From Clostridiales bacterium (GTDB lineage Bacteria; Bacillota; Desulfotomaculia; Desulfotomaculales; VENG01): DNA of 64,000 bases. The stretch lies in assembly GCA_021736985.1 (NCBI GenBank), contig JAIPEW010000007.1:1-64000 (forward strand), in the 5' to 3' direction. Numbering within the stretch: position 1 is the first letter of the stretch; the number at the start of each line of letters is the position of its first letter. The notes below the pieces were generated by a model, which had not been told where the DNA came from, searched no databases, and worked only from the letters and a program-made list of their open reading frames with translations. The translations under genes were made by a program, and so were the position numbers. Below are positions 25,539 to 34,343 of this stretch, in pieces.

Positions 25539-26207
25539 ATGGATTATAGTAAACGTCCCATAGCTCCCGGAACTCATCAACTGCCTCCTCTACCGTACCT
25601 GTACAATGCCCTGGAACCTGTTATCAGCAGCAGCACCCTGCAAATTCACCATGACCGTCACCATAAATCTTATGTAGATGGGCTTAATAAAGCTGAAACA
25701 GCACTGGTTCAAGCAAGACAGCAAAATAATTTTTCTTTTATTAAATACTGGGAAAGAGAGCTAGCTTTTAACGGTTCCGGGCACATACTACACTGTATCT
25801 ACTGGACCATAATGACAGCAAAAAGTCCAGGTTCCCCCGGACCGGAAACTACTCGCTGCATAAACAATTATTTTGGCAGCTACAATGCATTCCAGGAACA
25901 ATTTATATCTGCAGCTATAAAGATAGAAGGCTCCGGGTGGGCAGTACTTATCTGGCAACCAGCATGGGGAAGATTAGAAATATTAACAGCTGAAAAGCAC
26001 CAGGATTTAACCCAGTGGGGAGGCATTCCCATACTCGTACTCGACGTCTGGGAACATGCTTATTACCTGGACTATCAAAACAGGCGCAATGAATATGTTA
26101 AATCATGGATACAGTTAATAAATTGGTATGAAGTTGAAAATCGCCTTCGAGCAGCTCAGCAGGGACAACTGCCACTTATTTCCATGTCATACGAGATGCC
26201 CGTGTAA
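25539..26207 (+). CDS. Fe/Mn superoxide dismutase
   Basis: 222 residues of the iron/manganese family. Metal ligands: H in QIHHDRHHKSYVDGLN (first), H in GHILHCIYW (second), and DVWEHAYYLDYQNRRNEYV (Asp and His). The N-terminus PPLPYLYNALEPVIS is typical. It detoxifies superoxide, here for an anaerobe or its spores. The short C-terminal tail differs from most homologues. It is monocistronic and starts with ATG behind aaaggag. Metal choice (Fe or Mn) cannot be told. Confidence 0.92.
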   Translation: MDYSKRPIAPGTHQLPPLPYLYNALEPVISSSTLQIHHDRHHKSYVDGLNKAETALVQARQQNNFSFIKYWERELAFNGSGHILHCIYWTIMTAKSPGSPGPETTRCINNYFGSYNAFQEQFISAAIKIEGSGWAVLIWQPAWGRLEILTAEKHQDLTQWGGIPILVLDVWEHAYYLDYQNRRNEYVKSWIQLINWYEVENRLRAAQQGQLPLISMSYEMPV

Positions 26208-26242
26208 GAACAAAAAATGTTGGCCTGTAAGGTTAACAGGCA

Positions 26243-26425
26243 TTATCCTTCTTCTACCAGGTTATCAACCTGTACTTCTTGTACACTTCCTATACCATGG
26301 AGCGGCTTGACTACAGCAGTTTCATTATCAGATATCAAGCTTTCAATCCAGACAGGCCGTTCTTGATAAAATACTTCAATATTTTTATCAGAATTTATTA
26401 TTTGCTGTGCCCTTTCAAATTTCAT
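26243..26425 (-). CDS. sspH: H-type small acid-soluble spore protein
   Basis: 60 residues, the usual length of SspH. The sequence KFERAQQIINSDKNIEVFY, PVWIESL and ETAVVKPL follows the family. I choose the ATG at 26425, nine bases after aaggag, rather than the TTG at 26431. SspH is made in the forespore, so this gene is direct evidence of an endospore-former. Its 3' end converges on the superoxide dismutase gene. Confidence 0.88.
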   Translation of the reverse strand: MKFERAQQIINSDKNIEVFYQERPVWIESLISDNETAVVKPLHGIGSVQEVQVDNLVEEG

Positions 26426-26599
26426 TATCAATAACTCCTTTTAAATTATTTCTTATATTATTTTCCCGGGCTCTTAATAATAAACATTCAATTTTATTTT
26501 TAAAAGTTCAGCAGCTAAAAAATGTTATATTAATAATACATTTATTTACACGTCTTTTTAATTTTATACCGGACAAACTAAAGCCGGGAGGTGTATGAA

Positions 26600-26803
26600 A
26601 TGTTTCAAAAATCATATGCAAAATATCCTAAACACCCTTATGTCATAACTACCGGTCCTTTTTGTTCTCAGTTTGTTTTTGAAGGTGCACACCCTGATGA
26701 AATTGGCCATGAAAACTCGGTATGGTGTGATAATTGCGAAAAGATGTATAAAGAAGCAAGGTCAGATAAATCAATAAATGAAAACACAGTAAAACCTGAA
26801 TAG
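26600..26803 (+). CDS. Small cysteine-containing protein (67 residues)
   Basis: A 67-residue soluble protein with GPFCSQF in the middle and VWCDNCEKMY further on. The three cysteines, including a CxxC knuckle, could bind a metal or form a thiol site. The ATG at 26600 follows gggaggtg at ~7 nt and a strong terminator follows, so it is a real single gene. Family not recognised. Confidence 0.65.
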   Translation: MFQKSYAKYPKHPYVITTGPFCSQFVFEGAHPDEIGHENSVWCDNCEKMYKEARSDKSINENTVKPE

Positions 26804-26807
26804 AATA

Positions 26808-26834
26808 TAAAGCCCGGGATTTTTCCCGGGCTTT
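26808..26834 (+). terminator. Intrinsic terminator
   Basis: AAAGCCCGGGA / TCCCGGGCTTT with flanking A and T residues, directly after the small cysteine protein gene. Confidence 0.9.
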
Positions 26835-26845
26835 ATATTAAAAAT

Positions 26846-26955
26846 TTTCAATTAAACTTCCATGAGCTTCTTACTCACAACGGAGTGGCCCTTTCAATTT
26901 GTAGATTGTTATCTGCGTTTAAGACCATAGCCTTTTAGGAAGTTTTCTTATTAAA
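26846..26955. repeat. Internally deleted copy of the dispersed repeat family
   Basis: Starts with catgagcttcttactcacaac (the family's cacgagc...gctcacaac hairpin), then jumps from 'cggag' to 'tggccctttcaatttgtag' and on to ccatag...gaagttttct. The tail matches the minus-strand copy at 52835-52965. It lies against the stop of the LUD gene, in the position of a terminator region. Confidence 0.8.
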
Positions 26956-26956
26956 T

Positions 26957-27604
26957 TTACAGCCCCATATCTTCATTGACAACCAGCACGTGAAAATCTG
27001 TCTGCCAGGGCCTGCGGTCAATAATTGTTGTTACGCGGCAGATACGGTTAGGAGAATTGCATTCCTGGCAAAAACCTGTCTTAGAACAGGGCGTTTCAAT
27101 ACCCAACCGTTTTGCATTTGGAGGTGCTGCATTTCTTTTTATCCTTTTTATAGCCTCGTGCTTATCGTAAACCAACTTATTGCGCCCTGCTACTATAATT
27201 ACCTTCCTGGGCCCGAAAAACATAGAAGCAACCCGGTTACCGTTTGCATCAATATTTACCAAGGAACCATCAATAGTAAGAGCGTTAGTTCCTGCAAGAA
27301 ACAAGTCGCTGGTTAGCTCGCGGCGCATTGTAGCTAATTTTTCTTCCGGTGATAAGTTAGGCTTGCCGTGATTAAGCAGTTCTTTACCTTTTTCCCCGAG
27401 TTTATCCTCTACTCCAAGACTTGCTATCGAAGCAGAACCGCCAAACCCCACGCTTTTAGCTTCTTCTGCTTGTCCAATAATGTATTCAAATGCATCTTTC
27501 TTAGTAGGACAATAAACTGCTGTAAAATTATTTTTCTCTAATGCCTCTACTGTTTTTTTACATTTTTGCTCATAACTCCAATTAACTAGTTCATTAGTAT
27601 TCAT
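26957..27604 (-). CDS. LUD-domain (LutC/YkgG-like) protein
   Basis: 215 residues of the LUD (DUF162) family, linked to lactate or thiol-linked oxidation in LutABC. Typical regions are VGFGGSASI, FLAGTNALTIDGSLVNIDANGNRVA and VIIVAGRNKLV. A C-terminal cysteine set (TPCSKTGFCQECNSPNRIC) resembles that of stand-alone LUD proteins in anaerobes. LutA and LutB are absent. ATG behind gggggatg. Physiological role unknown. Confidence 0.85.
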   Translation of the reverse strand: MNTNELVNWSYEQKCKKTVEALEKNNFTAVYCPTKKDAFEYIIGQAEEAKSVGFGGSASIASLGVEDKLGEKGKELLNHGKPNLSPEEKLATMRRELTSDLFLAGTNALTIDGSLVNIDANGNRVASMFFGPRKVIIVAGRNKLVYDKHEAIKRIKRNAAPPNAKRLGIETPCSKTGFCQECNSPNRICRVTTIIDRRPWQTDFHVLVVNEDMGL

Positions 27605-27659
27605 ATGTTTTACATCCCCCTTTTTGCTAATATAACCATAAATGATGTAAGAAACATTG

Positions 27660-28063
27660 TCAAAGCGTTCTTGCCTCTAACTCTAACAACATTTTTTCCA
27701 TTCTGTTCCTGCGCCAACCCCCCCCCTGAAGAACCATCACTTTTTATTACCCGGTGGCAAGGTACCAGGTACAGCGCACAATTTGCATTCAGCGCATTCC
27801 CTACGGCTCTGCATGCCCCGGCAGTTCCACACATCTTTGCTACCTGCTTGTAAGAGACGGTTTTACCATAAGGAATCTCCTTTACAGCTTTTAAAACCCG
27901 GGCCCGGTGAATATATATCTATTTCCTTAAAAACTTTTCCCGTACGCTTTTGCAGCTCTTCAAGGACAGCAATAAAACTCCTGCAGGGTATTGTAACTGC
28001 AAAAACTCCTAATTCAGACCAGGCACACCCTACATACCCATAGTGATCTCTACCCCCAGGCAT
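27660..28063 (-). pseudogene. ogt: Methylated-DNA-protein cysteine methyltransferase (Ogt), two frameshifts
   Basis: Three frames join to a normal Ogt. The 5' part runs from the ATG at 28063 (DHYGYVGCAWSELGVFAV). After a shift near gggcccgggtttt (~27885-27905) comes VKEIPYGKTVSYKQVAK, ARAVGNA-like CRAVGNA and the active site LVPCHRVIKSDGSSGGG. A second shift in a run of nine C (27718-27726) would restore WRRNRMEKMLLELEARTL and a stop at 27660. As written, repair of O6-methylguanine would be lost. Both lesions sit in or next to homopolymers, so sequencing error or slip-strand variation should be excluded before calling it dead. Confidence 0.85.
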
Positions 28064-28068
28064 TTATA

Positions 28069-28959
28069 TTATTCACTTTCAACAACATTTCCTCCCGAGG
28101 AAACCGTAAAGATAATTAGCCCGAGTATAGTAATACCTGCCCCGGCAACCTGCAAAAAGGTTGGCACCTGGTGAAAAATAAAATATGCCAGGATCGTAGC
28201 TCCTACAGGCTCTCCTAAAATACCTACCGATATTATTGCAGCCTTAACATAACGCAGCGCCCAGTTAAGTACCGTATGACCGGCTATAGTAGGCAAGACT
28301 GCCAGAATACCCAGGTATATCCAGGTAAGCTTAGAATACCCTCCCAGGGGTAAATCCAATACAAAAACCCATGCCAACAATACCAGCACAGACATACCGT
28401 AAACCATAAGCGTATAATGAATTAGTGGCAAGCGTGCTCTCAGCCCCCTACCTATCAATACATAACCTGATATCATTGCAGCACCTGTAAACGCCAGTAT
28501 ATCCCCGTAAACAGCATCTCCCCCGGCATGTAAATCACTTACTCCTATTAAAACACATCCTAAAATAGCCAGTCCTGCCCCCAAAAAACTTTGGAAAGTT
28601 ATTTTCTCCTTGAAAAAAAGATACCCACCGCCTATCACAAACACAGGCTGCATAGTTACCAACACCGTAGAGCTGGTTACCGAGGTGTAGTCAAGAGAAG
28701 CAATCCAGGCTGTAAAGTGAAGCGCCAGCATAATTCCGGCAAGACAAGCCATTATGATATCTTTTTTTCTAAAACTGCTGCATCCCTGCCTCCCTTTAAT
28801 AAACATAAAGGGCATTAATATTAAGACAGTAAATCCCAGCCGGTAAAAAGCAATAATAACTGGTGCAGCCTGGGCTAGCTTGGTAAATATAGCTGAAGTA
28901 GAAATAGCCATAACACCCAAAAATACTGCCAGGTAAGGATTTATAACTAGTTTATGCAT
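28069..28959 (-). CDS. EamA-family (DMT) transporter
   Basis: 296 residues with ten hydrophobic helices in two five-helix halves, each an EamA repeat (AISTSAIFTKLAQAAPVIIAF early; GYVLIGRGLRARLP and LPTIAGHTVLNWALRYV late). Such carriers export amino acids or other metabolites; the substrate cannot be predicted. Its stop lies five bases before the ogt start, so the two formed an operon. Confidence 0.88.
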   Translation of the reverse strand: MHKLVINPYLAVFLGVMAISTSAIFTKLAQAAPVIIAFYRLGFTVLILMPFMFIKGRQGCSSFRKKDIIMACLAGIMLALHFTAWIASLDYTSVTSSTVLVTMQPVFVIGGGYLFFKEKITFQSFLGAGLAILGCVLIGVSDLHAGGDAVYGDILAFTGAAMISGYVLIGRGLRARLPLIHYTLMVYGMSVLVLLAWVFVLDLPLGGYSKLTWIYLGILAVLPTIAGHTVLNWALRYVKAAIISVGILGEPVGATILAYFIFHQVPTFLQVAGAGITILGLIIFTVSSGGNVVESE

Positions 28960-29102
28960 TTACTGTTTAACTCCTGTAACTAAAAATAAACTTCTTTAAT
29001 AACTTATCATTTAGAAAAGTTAAAGTACATAAAAATTATTTGAAATATAAGAACACTGGCAGGTCTCCTTGAATATACAATCATCCTTAGAAATACAAAG
29101 AA

Positions 29103-29130
29103 AAGACGGCTATAAAGCCGCCCTTTCTCA
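29103..29130 (-). terminator. Probable terminator of the oxidoreductase/acyl-CoA synthetase operon
   Basis: Minus strand: GGCGGCTTTATAGCCGTC hairpin followed by ttttctttg. It lies ~125 bp past the last gene of the long operon. A second plus-oriented hairpin with eight T (29221-29260) lies between it and the gene. Confidence 0.5.
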
Positions 29131-29255
29131 TTAACCCTTGTTTCTCAAAAAGTCTAAAAATTCATTGTCTTTTCATAATCAGCTTGATATACTAACATTA
29201 ACTATATAATTCTAATTTTTCAGCCGGCTTTATTATATTTTTTAGCCGGTTTTTT

Positions 29256-29921
29256 TTAGCTGCATTTTATTAATCCATCTACGGCAAGCACACTTTTACC
29301 TTTTTCATATACAAACAATGGATTAATATCTAGCTCTTCAATGTGAGGGTAACGCTCAACAATCTCGGAAAGCTTTACCAGGACATTTGCAAGTTCATCA
29401 ATGTCTGATTCCTTACTGCCCCTTACACCTTCTAAAACTTTAAAACCCTTTAATTCTCTGATCATTTTCACAGCCTCAGTTTTATCAACAGGTACAAGCC
29501 TTAATGCAACATCTTTTAGCACTTCAACAAATATCCCCCCCAGCCCGCAAAGTATAACATGTCCAAATTGTGAATCTTTTTTTATACCTGCAATAACCTC
29601 ATTACCTTTTTCAGCCATTTTTTGCAGCAATATACCTCGAATTTCAATGTTATCACCCTGGTTCTGAGCATTTTGCATAATATTTTCCCAGGACTTTTCC
29701 AAATCATTATCGCTTGCAACATTAAGCACAACGCATCCAGCATCAGTTTTATGCAATATATCCGGGGAAACAATTTTCATTACCAGCGGGTACCCTAATT
29801 TAGCTGCTTCTGCTTTAGCCTGTTCTTTATTCTCACATGAACTGTACTCAGATACTTTAATATCTTTTTCTTCTAAGATTTTATATACTTCTGTTTCTGT
29901 TAAATATTTCTGATCGCTCAA
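29256..29921 (-). CDS. ADP-forming acyl-CoA synthetase, beta (ATP-grasp) subunit
   Basis: 221 residues of an ATP-grasp domain: GYPLVMKIVSPDILHKTDAG (the histidine of the second phospho-transfer), LCGLGGIFVEVLKDVALRLVP and ELDINPLFV. With the alpha subunit next door it converts acyl-CoA, ADP and phosphate to free acid, CoA and ATP. This is substrate-level phosphorylation. It is last in the operon, 16 bp after the alpha gene. Acyl specificity is unknown. Confidence 0.9.
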   Translation of the reverse strand: MSDQKYLTETEVYKILEEKDIKVSEYSSCENKEQAKAEAAKLGYPLVMKIVSPDILHKTDAGCVVLNVASDNDLEKSWENIMQNAQNQGDNIEIRGILLQKMAEKGNEVIAGIKKDSQFGHVILCGLGGIFVEVLKDVALRLVPVDKTEAVKMIRELKGFKVLEGVRGSKESDIDELANVLVKLSEIVERYPHIEELDINPLFVYEKGKSVLAVDGLIKCS

Positions 29922-29937
29922 TATTATGCCCCCTTTC

Positions 29938-31374
29938 CTACTTGTTTAACTTTTTGAACTCAGAATACCTGATTAAATTCGCAGCAGCCTTTACTGCTCT
30001 ATCAGGTGTCTCAAAAGTTGGAATACCTGCTTCTTCTACAATTGTTCGAGCCTTATCAACCACATTTCCTGACATGATTACTACAAAAAGTGGTTTATTT
30101 TTATTATCATTACAAAGCTTAACTATCTCATCTCCCAGCTCATCCTGGGGTATAAAAGGAGTTAGAACCGAGATTAAAAAGCCCCCTTCTACTTCGGGCC
30201 CGTTAAACAAAATCCGTATCCCTTCAACATGCTGCTCAACATTGGCCGAAGCACTTATATCATTATAGCCTTCCGGGCTGCACACATTAGCCATCGGGGG
30301 TAAAAGTTCTTTCAATTTCTTCTTGGTCTCTTCACTGATCATTGGAGTCTCAAAAATATTTTCATTGCTCATAGTATCCATGCAAAAAATTCCGGGTCCT
30401 CCAGCCTGGCTTGTAAGAAAAAACTTGTTACCCTGGGGAAGCGATAACTGATCAAAAGCTCTTAGAGTATCAATCATCTCATCAATTGAATTTACCCTGA
30501 TAATACCGTACTGGCGAAACGCACTATCGTATATCTTGTCCTCTCCTGCCAGAGACCCGGTATGAGAACTTGCTGCTGTTGCTCCTTTTTCAGAGCGGCC
30601 GACCTTCAGTACTACAATGGGTTTTTTAGACGCTATACACCCCATAGTATCAATAAGTTTTCGTCCTTCGGGGTATCCTTCCATATACATTCCTATCACT
30701 CTAGTTGATTCATCATCCTCAAAATGTTCCAGCAGCTCTATAAAATCGACATCAGACATATTGCCAATCGAAACAAACTTGTTAAATTTCATTGGTGACA
30801 ATAATGAAGCGCCTCGCATTAATACCGATGCAGCCAGTGCCCCGCTCTGTGATATAAAGCTTATCCCACCGGCAATACCACGATTTTCCTCCGGTGTCAG
30901 GGTCTCAACAAAAGTGGTATCTACTCTTTTTTCATTGTCAACTACACCAATACAGTTAGGACCTATAACTCGTATATTATATTTTTTTGCAGTATCAGTT
31001 AACACTTTTTGCCTGTGTTTTCCTTCCGGCGTATCTAATTCTGCATAACCTGCTGCGGCACATACTATGGCTTTAATATCTCCCTTTTCCTGCATTCTTT
31101 TTTCTAAATCCTGCATTACCGGTTCTATCACGCTTGAAGGGGTGATTAGTATCAACATTTCTATACTATCTTCTATTTCGCTTAGAGTATTATAAGCCGG
31201 CAAACCAAGTATATTATCTTCTTTACGGTTAATTGGAAATATTTTTTTAGGATATTTAATCTTTAATAAATTGTTAGTTATTACATAACCAGCTTTCAAA
31301 GGATTATTCGAGGCACCCATTACAGCTATATTGTGAGGATCAAAAAAGCTGGTAAGAGAACTATTGTTCATCAT
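29938..31374 (-). CDS. ADP-forming acyl-CoA synthetase, alpha (CoA-binding/ligase) subunit
   Basis: About 478 residues: CoA-binding Rossmann domain (FFDPHNIAVMGASNNPLKAG), then two ligase domains. The phospho-histidine loop is ASSHTGSLAGEDKIYDSAFR. I start at the ATG at 31374 behind gggagg instead of 31392. The start overlaps the stop of the preceding oxidoreductase beta gene. Alpha and beta as separate genes is the arrangement of archaeal and some bacterial ACD enzymes, used to harvest ATP from acyl-CoA made by 2-oxoacid oxidoreductases, as the two clusters upstream suggest. Confidence 0.9.
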   Translation of the reverse strand: MMNNSSLTSFFDPHNIAVMGASNNPLKAGYVITNNLLKIKYPKKIFPINRKEDNILGLPAYNTLSEIEDSIEMLILITPSSVIEPVMQDLEKRMQEKGDIKAIVCAAAGYAELDTPEGKHRQKVLTDTAKKYNIRVIGPNCIGVVDNEKRVDTTFVETLTPEENRGIAGGISFISQSGALAASVLMRGASLLSPMKFNKFVSIGNMSDVDFIELLEHFEDDESTRVIGMYMEGYPEGRKLIDTMGCIASKKPIVVLKVGRSEKGATAASSHTGSLAGEDKIYDSAFRQYGIIRVNSIDEMIDTLRAFDQLSLPQGNKFFLTSQAGGPGIFCMDTMSNENIFETPMISEETKKKLKELLPPMANVCSPEGYNDISASANVEQHVEGIRILFNGPEVEGGFLISVLTPFIPQDELGDEIVKLCNDNKNKPLFVVIMSGNVVDKARTIVEEAGIPTFETPDRAVKAAANLIRYSEFKKLNK

Positions 31375-32287
31375 TTCGGCCTCCCTCAACACATGACATT
31401 TTTAGCTTATTCCATTTTTTATCTACATAATTTTGAATTTCTTCAATATCATCTTTTGATAAATGAGAAAACTTTTTAATTTTATTAATATATTGTTCAA
31501 CTGGCTTAGGTTTTTTAATATCTACTGTAAGTTTAAAATCACCATTTACTACTTCGTACAAAGGAAAGAACCTTGTCTGTACTGACAGCCTGCTGACCTC
31601 TATACTTTCATTAGGCTTAATCCCCCAGCCTGTCAAGCAGGGATTCAAAACATGAATATATGCTAATCCTTCTTTAACTTCCATGGCTTTTTTAACTTTA
31701 TTAACCAGGTCGGGTATATACGCTGGAGAAGCAGTTGCCATGTACGGAATATCATGCATTGCCATGATCATTGGAAAATCTTTTTTATGTTGTTTCTTTC
31801 CGCCCACTTTTTCTTTGCTTACTGGTGTAGTAGAGGTCCAAGCACCCCTGGTCGTAGAAGCACTTCTTTGATAACCAGTATTCATATACCCCTCATTGTC
31901 GTAGCAAATATAAATAATATTATCATTTCTTTCAGCGGCACCTGATAAACTCTGAAACCCGCAGTCAACAGAAGCACCGTCTCCTGCAAAAGCAACAACA
32001 TTTATGTCTCTACCTATCTTTTTATAATAAGCCTTTATACCCGCAAGCATAGAAGCTGTATTATCAAGCAAAGGGAAGAATACAGGAACATTTGCACCGG
32101 ATTTTTTATTCCAGCCCACTACTCCTACACCGCCCATGCAGCCAGGTGGAATAGCAATTATAGTATTTGGTCCCAGTACACGCATAACCGTTCTCAACGT
32201 TAATTCAACATTGCAGCCAACACATGCAGATATACCAGGGGAAATTAATTCTTTATTGTTAGATAGAGTTTCTATTGTTTCTCTCAA
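31361..32287 (-). CDS. 2-oxoacid:ferredoxin oxidoreductase, beta subunit (set 2)
   Basis: About 308 residues with the TPP-binding region FAGDGASVDCGFQSLSGA and CYDNEGYMNTGYQRSAST. The cluster cysteines CVGCNVEL are near the N-terminus. I start at the TTG at 32287, eight bases after ggagg. It ends 14 bp inside the next gene. Set 2 is the second copy of a four-subunit enzyme that decarboxylates a 2-oxoacid to acyl-CoA and reduces ferredoxin. It differs from set 1 in the residues around the TPP pocket, consistent with another substrate. Confidence 0.92.
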   Translation of the reverse strand: MRETIETLSNNKELISPGISACVGCNVELTLRTVMRVLGPNTIIAIPPGCMGGVGVVGWNKKSGANVPVFFPLLDNTASMLAGIKAYYKKIGRDINVVAFAGDGASVDCGFQSLSGAAERNDNIIYICYDNEGYMNTGYQRSASTTRGAWTSTTPVSKEKVGGKKQHKKDFPMIMAMHDIPYMATASPAYIPDLVNKVKKAMEVKEGLAYIHVLNPCLTGWGIKPNESIEVSRLSVQTRFFPLYEVVNGDFKLTVDIKKPKPVEQYINKIKKFSHLSKDDIEEIQNYVDKKWNKLKMSCVEGGRNDEQ

Positions 32288-32301
32288 TTTCTTCACCTCC
32301 C

Positions 32302-33477
32302 TTAGTTTTTTAACCAGACAGTTTGTGGATTATTTTCATTTTGATAAGCCTCATGTATCTTTACTATTGCATCCTCAAAATGTTCAATTGTTATATCTTC
32401 TCCGCCGAGTCCGCCGATAAACGGTACAGAAGGCATATAGCACTTGCTGTCATATAAAGCTGACTTTACTTCCTGGTATATAATTCCTGTGTCCCAGCCG
32501 AAAGAAACATTTCTATCAACTACACCAAAAGCTTTTTTACCAGATATAATTTCCATAACTTTTTGTTTTGGGAAAGGTCTTAATGCCCTTATTTTTAGAA
32601 GCCCGACCTTCAACCCCTCGTTCCTTTTGTGATCAACAGCTTCTCTGCAGGCTCCGGTCATAGACCCCATGGTTACTATCACATAATCTGCATCATCACA
32701 CTTGTAATTCTCAACCAGGCCGCCGTAACTTCTACCGGTAATGCCTTCATATAAAGAATCTACTTCTTCTATTAATTTAAGTGCTTCTTGTTGAGCTTTT
32801 AAATGTTTTTCACGGTACTCCATCAATAAATATCCACTTGTTAACGGATCAACAGCCATGGGTTTTTCAGAATCTAAGATAATATGCTCGGGATTGTATT
32901 CAGGCAAAAACCTGTCAATGTCCTGCTTGTCTGGGATTTCTACTTTTTCTGTCATGTGCGTCAAATAAAAACCATCAAAACATACATTTATAGGCAGTAA
33001 AACTTTTTTATCTTCAGCTATTCTGTATGCCTGAATTATTGTATCAAGTATCTCCTGGTTATCTTCCACGTATATCTGCAACCAGCCGGCATCTCTAACT
33101 GACAGTGAGTCCTGGGGCCCCCCCCAAACAGTTTGAGGTGAAATCATTTCCCTGTTTGTAACTGCCATGACTACCGGCAATCTCAGTGTTGAGGCCCTGA
33201 AATATGGCTCGTACATTAACGAAAGCCCCTGTGATGCAGTAGCTGTAAAAGTTCTTCCTCCTGACAAAGATGCACCTGTAAGCACACTCATAGCAGAATG
33301 TTCGGATTCAACTTCACTCATATAACTATCTATATCATTATTAATTACAAACTGCGTTAAATACTCAACAATTGAACTTTGAGGTGTAATAGGATATGCT
33401 GCAATCACATCAGGTTCTACCAGCGAGACAGCAACTGCAGCTGCTTTATTACCATTTATAACGTCAGTTTTTGGCAT
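32302..33477 (-). CDS. 2-oxoacid:ferredoxin oxidoreductase, alpha subunit (set 2)
   Basis: 391 residues with the alpha-subunit signature YPITPQSSIVEYLTQF, SGGRTFTATASQGLSLMYEP and DGFYLTH. It forms the catalytic core with beta. The operon order gamma-delta-alpha-beta matches pyruvate/ketoisovalerate:ferredoxin oxidoreductases. It overlaps the delta gene by 14 bp. Similarity to the set 1 alpha is high over the whole length. Confidence 0.92.
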   Translation of the reverse strand: MPKTDVINGNKAAAVAVSLVEPDVIAAYPITPQSSIVEYLTQFVINNDIDSYMSEVESEHSAMSVLTGASLSGGRTFTATASQGLSLMYEPYFRASTLRLPVVMAVTNREMISPQTVWGGPQDSLSVRDAGWLQIYVEDNQEILDTIIQAYRIAEDKKVLLPINVCFDGFYLTHMTEKVEIPDKQDIDRFLPEYNPEHIILDSEKPMAVDPLTSGYLLMEYREKHLKAQQEALKLIEEVDSLYEGITGRSYGGLVENYKCDDADYVIVTMGSMTGACREAVDHKRNEGLKVGLLKIRALRPFPKQKVMEIISGKKAFGVVDRNVSFGWDTGIIYQEVKSALYDSKCYMPSVPFIGGLGGEDITIEHFEDAIVKIHEAYQNENNPQTVWLKN

Positions 33478-33754
33478 AGCTACTACTCCCTTTTTCTACC
33501 ATTTTTATAGCACCAGACTTGCATTCTCTTGCACAAATACCGCAACCTTTACAGTAATCGTAATTTATCTCATAATAATCATCTTTCTTTTCTATACAAA
33601 AAACAGGGCAGTACAGAAAGCATAAACCGCATTTTTTACATTTTTCCTGGTCCAAAACAGGCTCATTAATTCTCCAATCACCTGTATTAATAGAATATAT
33701 ACCTTCACCTACTGACGTAATATATTCTTTTTCTTTACTTTCCATCATTTTCAC
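33464..33754 (-). CDS. 2-oxoacid:ferredoxin oxidoreductase, delta (2[4Fe-4S]) subunit (set 2)
   Basis: 96 residues with two ferredoxin motifs, CKKCGLCFLYCPVFC and CKGCGICARECKSGA. In the second motif the usual proline after the fourth cysteine is replaced by lysine. It passes electrons from the catalytic core to ferredoxin. Overlaps both neighbours (20 bp with gamma, 14 bp with alpha), which ensures balanced translation. Confidence 0.92.
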   Translation of the reverse strand: MKMMESKEKEYITSVGEGIYSINTGDWRINEPVLDQEKCKKCGLCFLYCPVFCIEKKDDYYEINYDYCKGCGICARECKSGAIKMVEKGSSSYAKN

Positions 33755-34292
33755 CTACCTCGTGCACTTCACATAATTCATAACCCTTTTCTGCTGCAGC
33801 CATATTTTTCTCGCCCCAGAGTTGCCCGGCGCGCTCACATACATATTTCAAATCTACCCAGTTAGTAGCCCTAACAAAAGCACCCAGCATAATAGTATTG
33901 GGAATCGGTCTACCAATAAACTCTAAAGACAGTGATGTAGCATCTAATATACCAACTTTAGTTATTTCTTCAGGTATATCAAGTTCATTTAAACTTTTAT
34001 TAGTGTTCATAACCATTATTGTATTATCACGTATACCCTCGAAAATATTTACTGCTTTTTGAATAGTCTCGTCCATAACAATTAAGCAATTGGGATGGTA
34101 TACCTGGTTTTTGGGCCTGATGGGTTTATCGTCTAATCTAACAAATGAAGTTACCGGAGCACCTTGCCTTTCAAAACCAAAAAACGGGATTGAATTACCG
34201 TAATTAGCACCTTTCACAGAAGCATATACCAGTACTTCACCTGCTTTAACGGTACCCATCCCTCCCCGTCCGTGCAATCTTATCTCTCTCAT
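33735..34292 (-). CDS. 2-oxoacid:ferredoxin oxidoreductase, gamma subunit (set 2)
   Basis: 185 residues starting REIRLHGRGGMGTVKAGEVL, the gamma signature, with PFFGFERQGAPVTSFVRLDD and the C-terminal NTIMLGAFVRATNWVDL. Second four-subunit set begins here, ~50 bp after the beta gene of set 1. The gamma subunit binds and positions CoA. Confidence 0.92.
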   Translation of the reverse strand: MREIRLHGRGGMGTVKAGEVLVYASVKGANYGNSIPFFGFERQGAPVTSFVRLDDKPIRPKNQVYHPNCLIVMDETIQKAVNIFEGIRDNTIMVMNTNKSLNELDIPEEITKVGILDATSLSLEFIGRPIPNTIMLGAFVRATNWVDLKYVCERAGQLWGEKNMAAAEKGYELCEVHEVGENDGK

Positions 34293-34343
34293 TTTTTCAG
34301 CTCCTTAAGTCTGCACTTCTAAAATAATTATTTATTAAGTTAA

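Noticed and set aside
29221-29260. Terminator of the oxidoreductase operon
   Set aside because: Stem CCGGCT/AGCCGG has its T-run on the plus strand, the wrong direction for the operon that ends at 29256.
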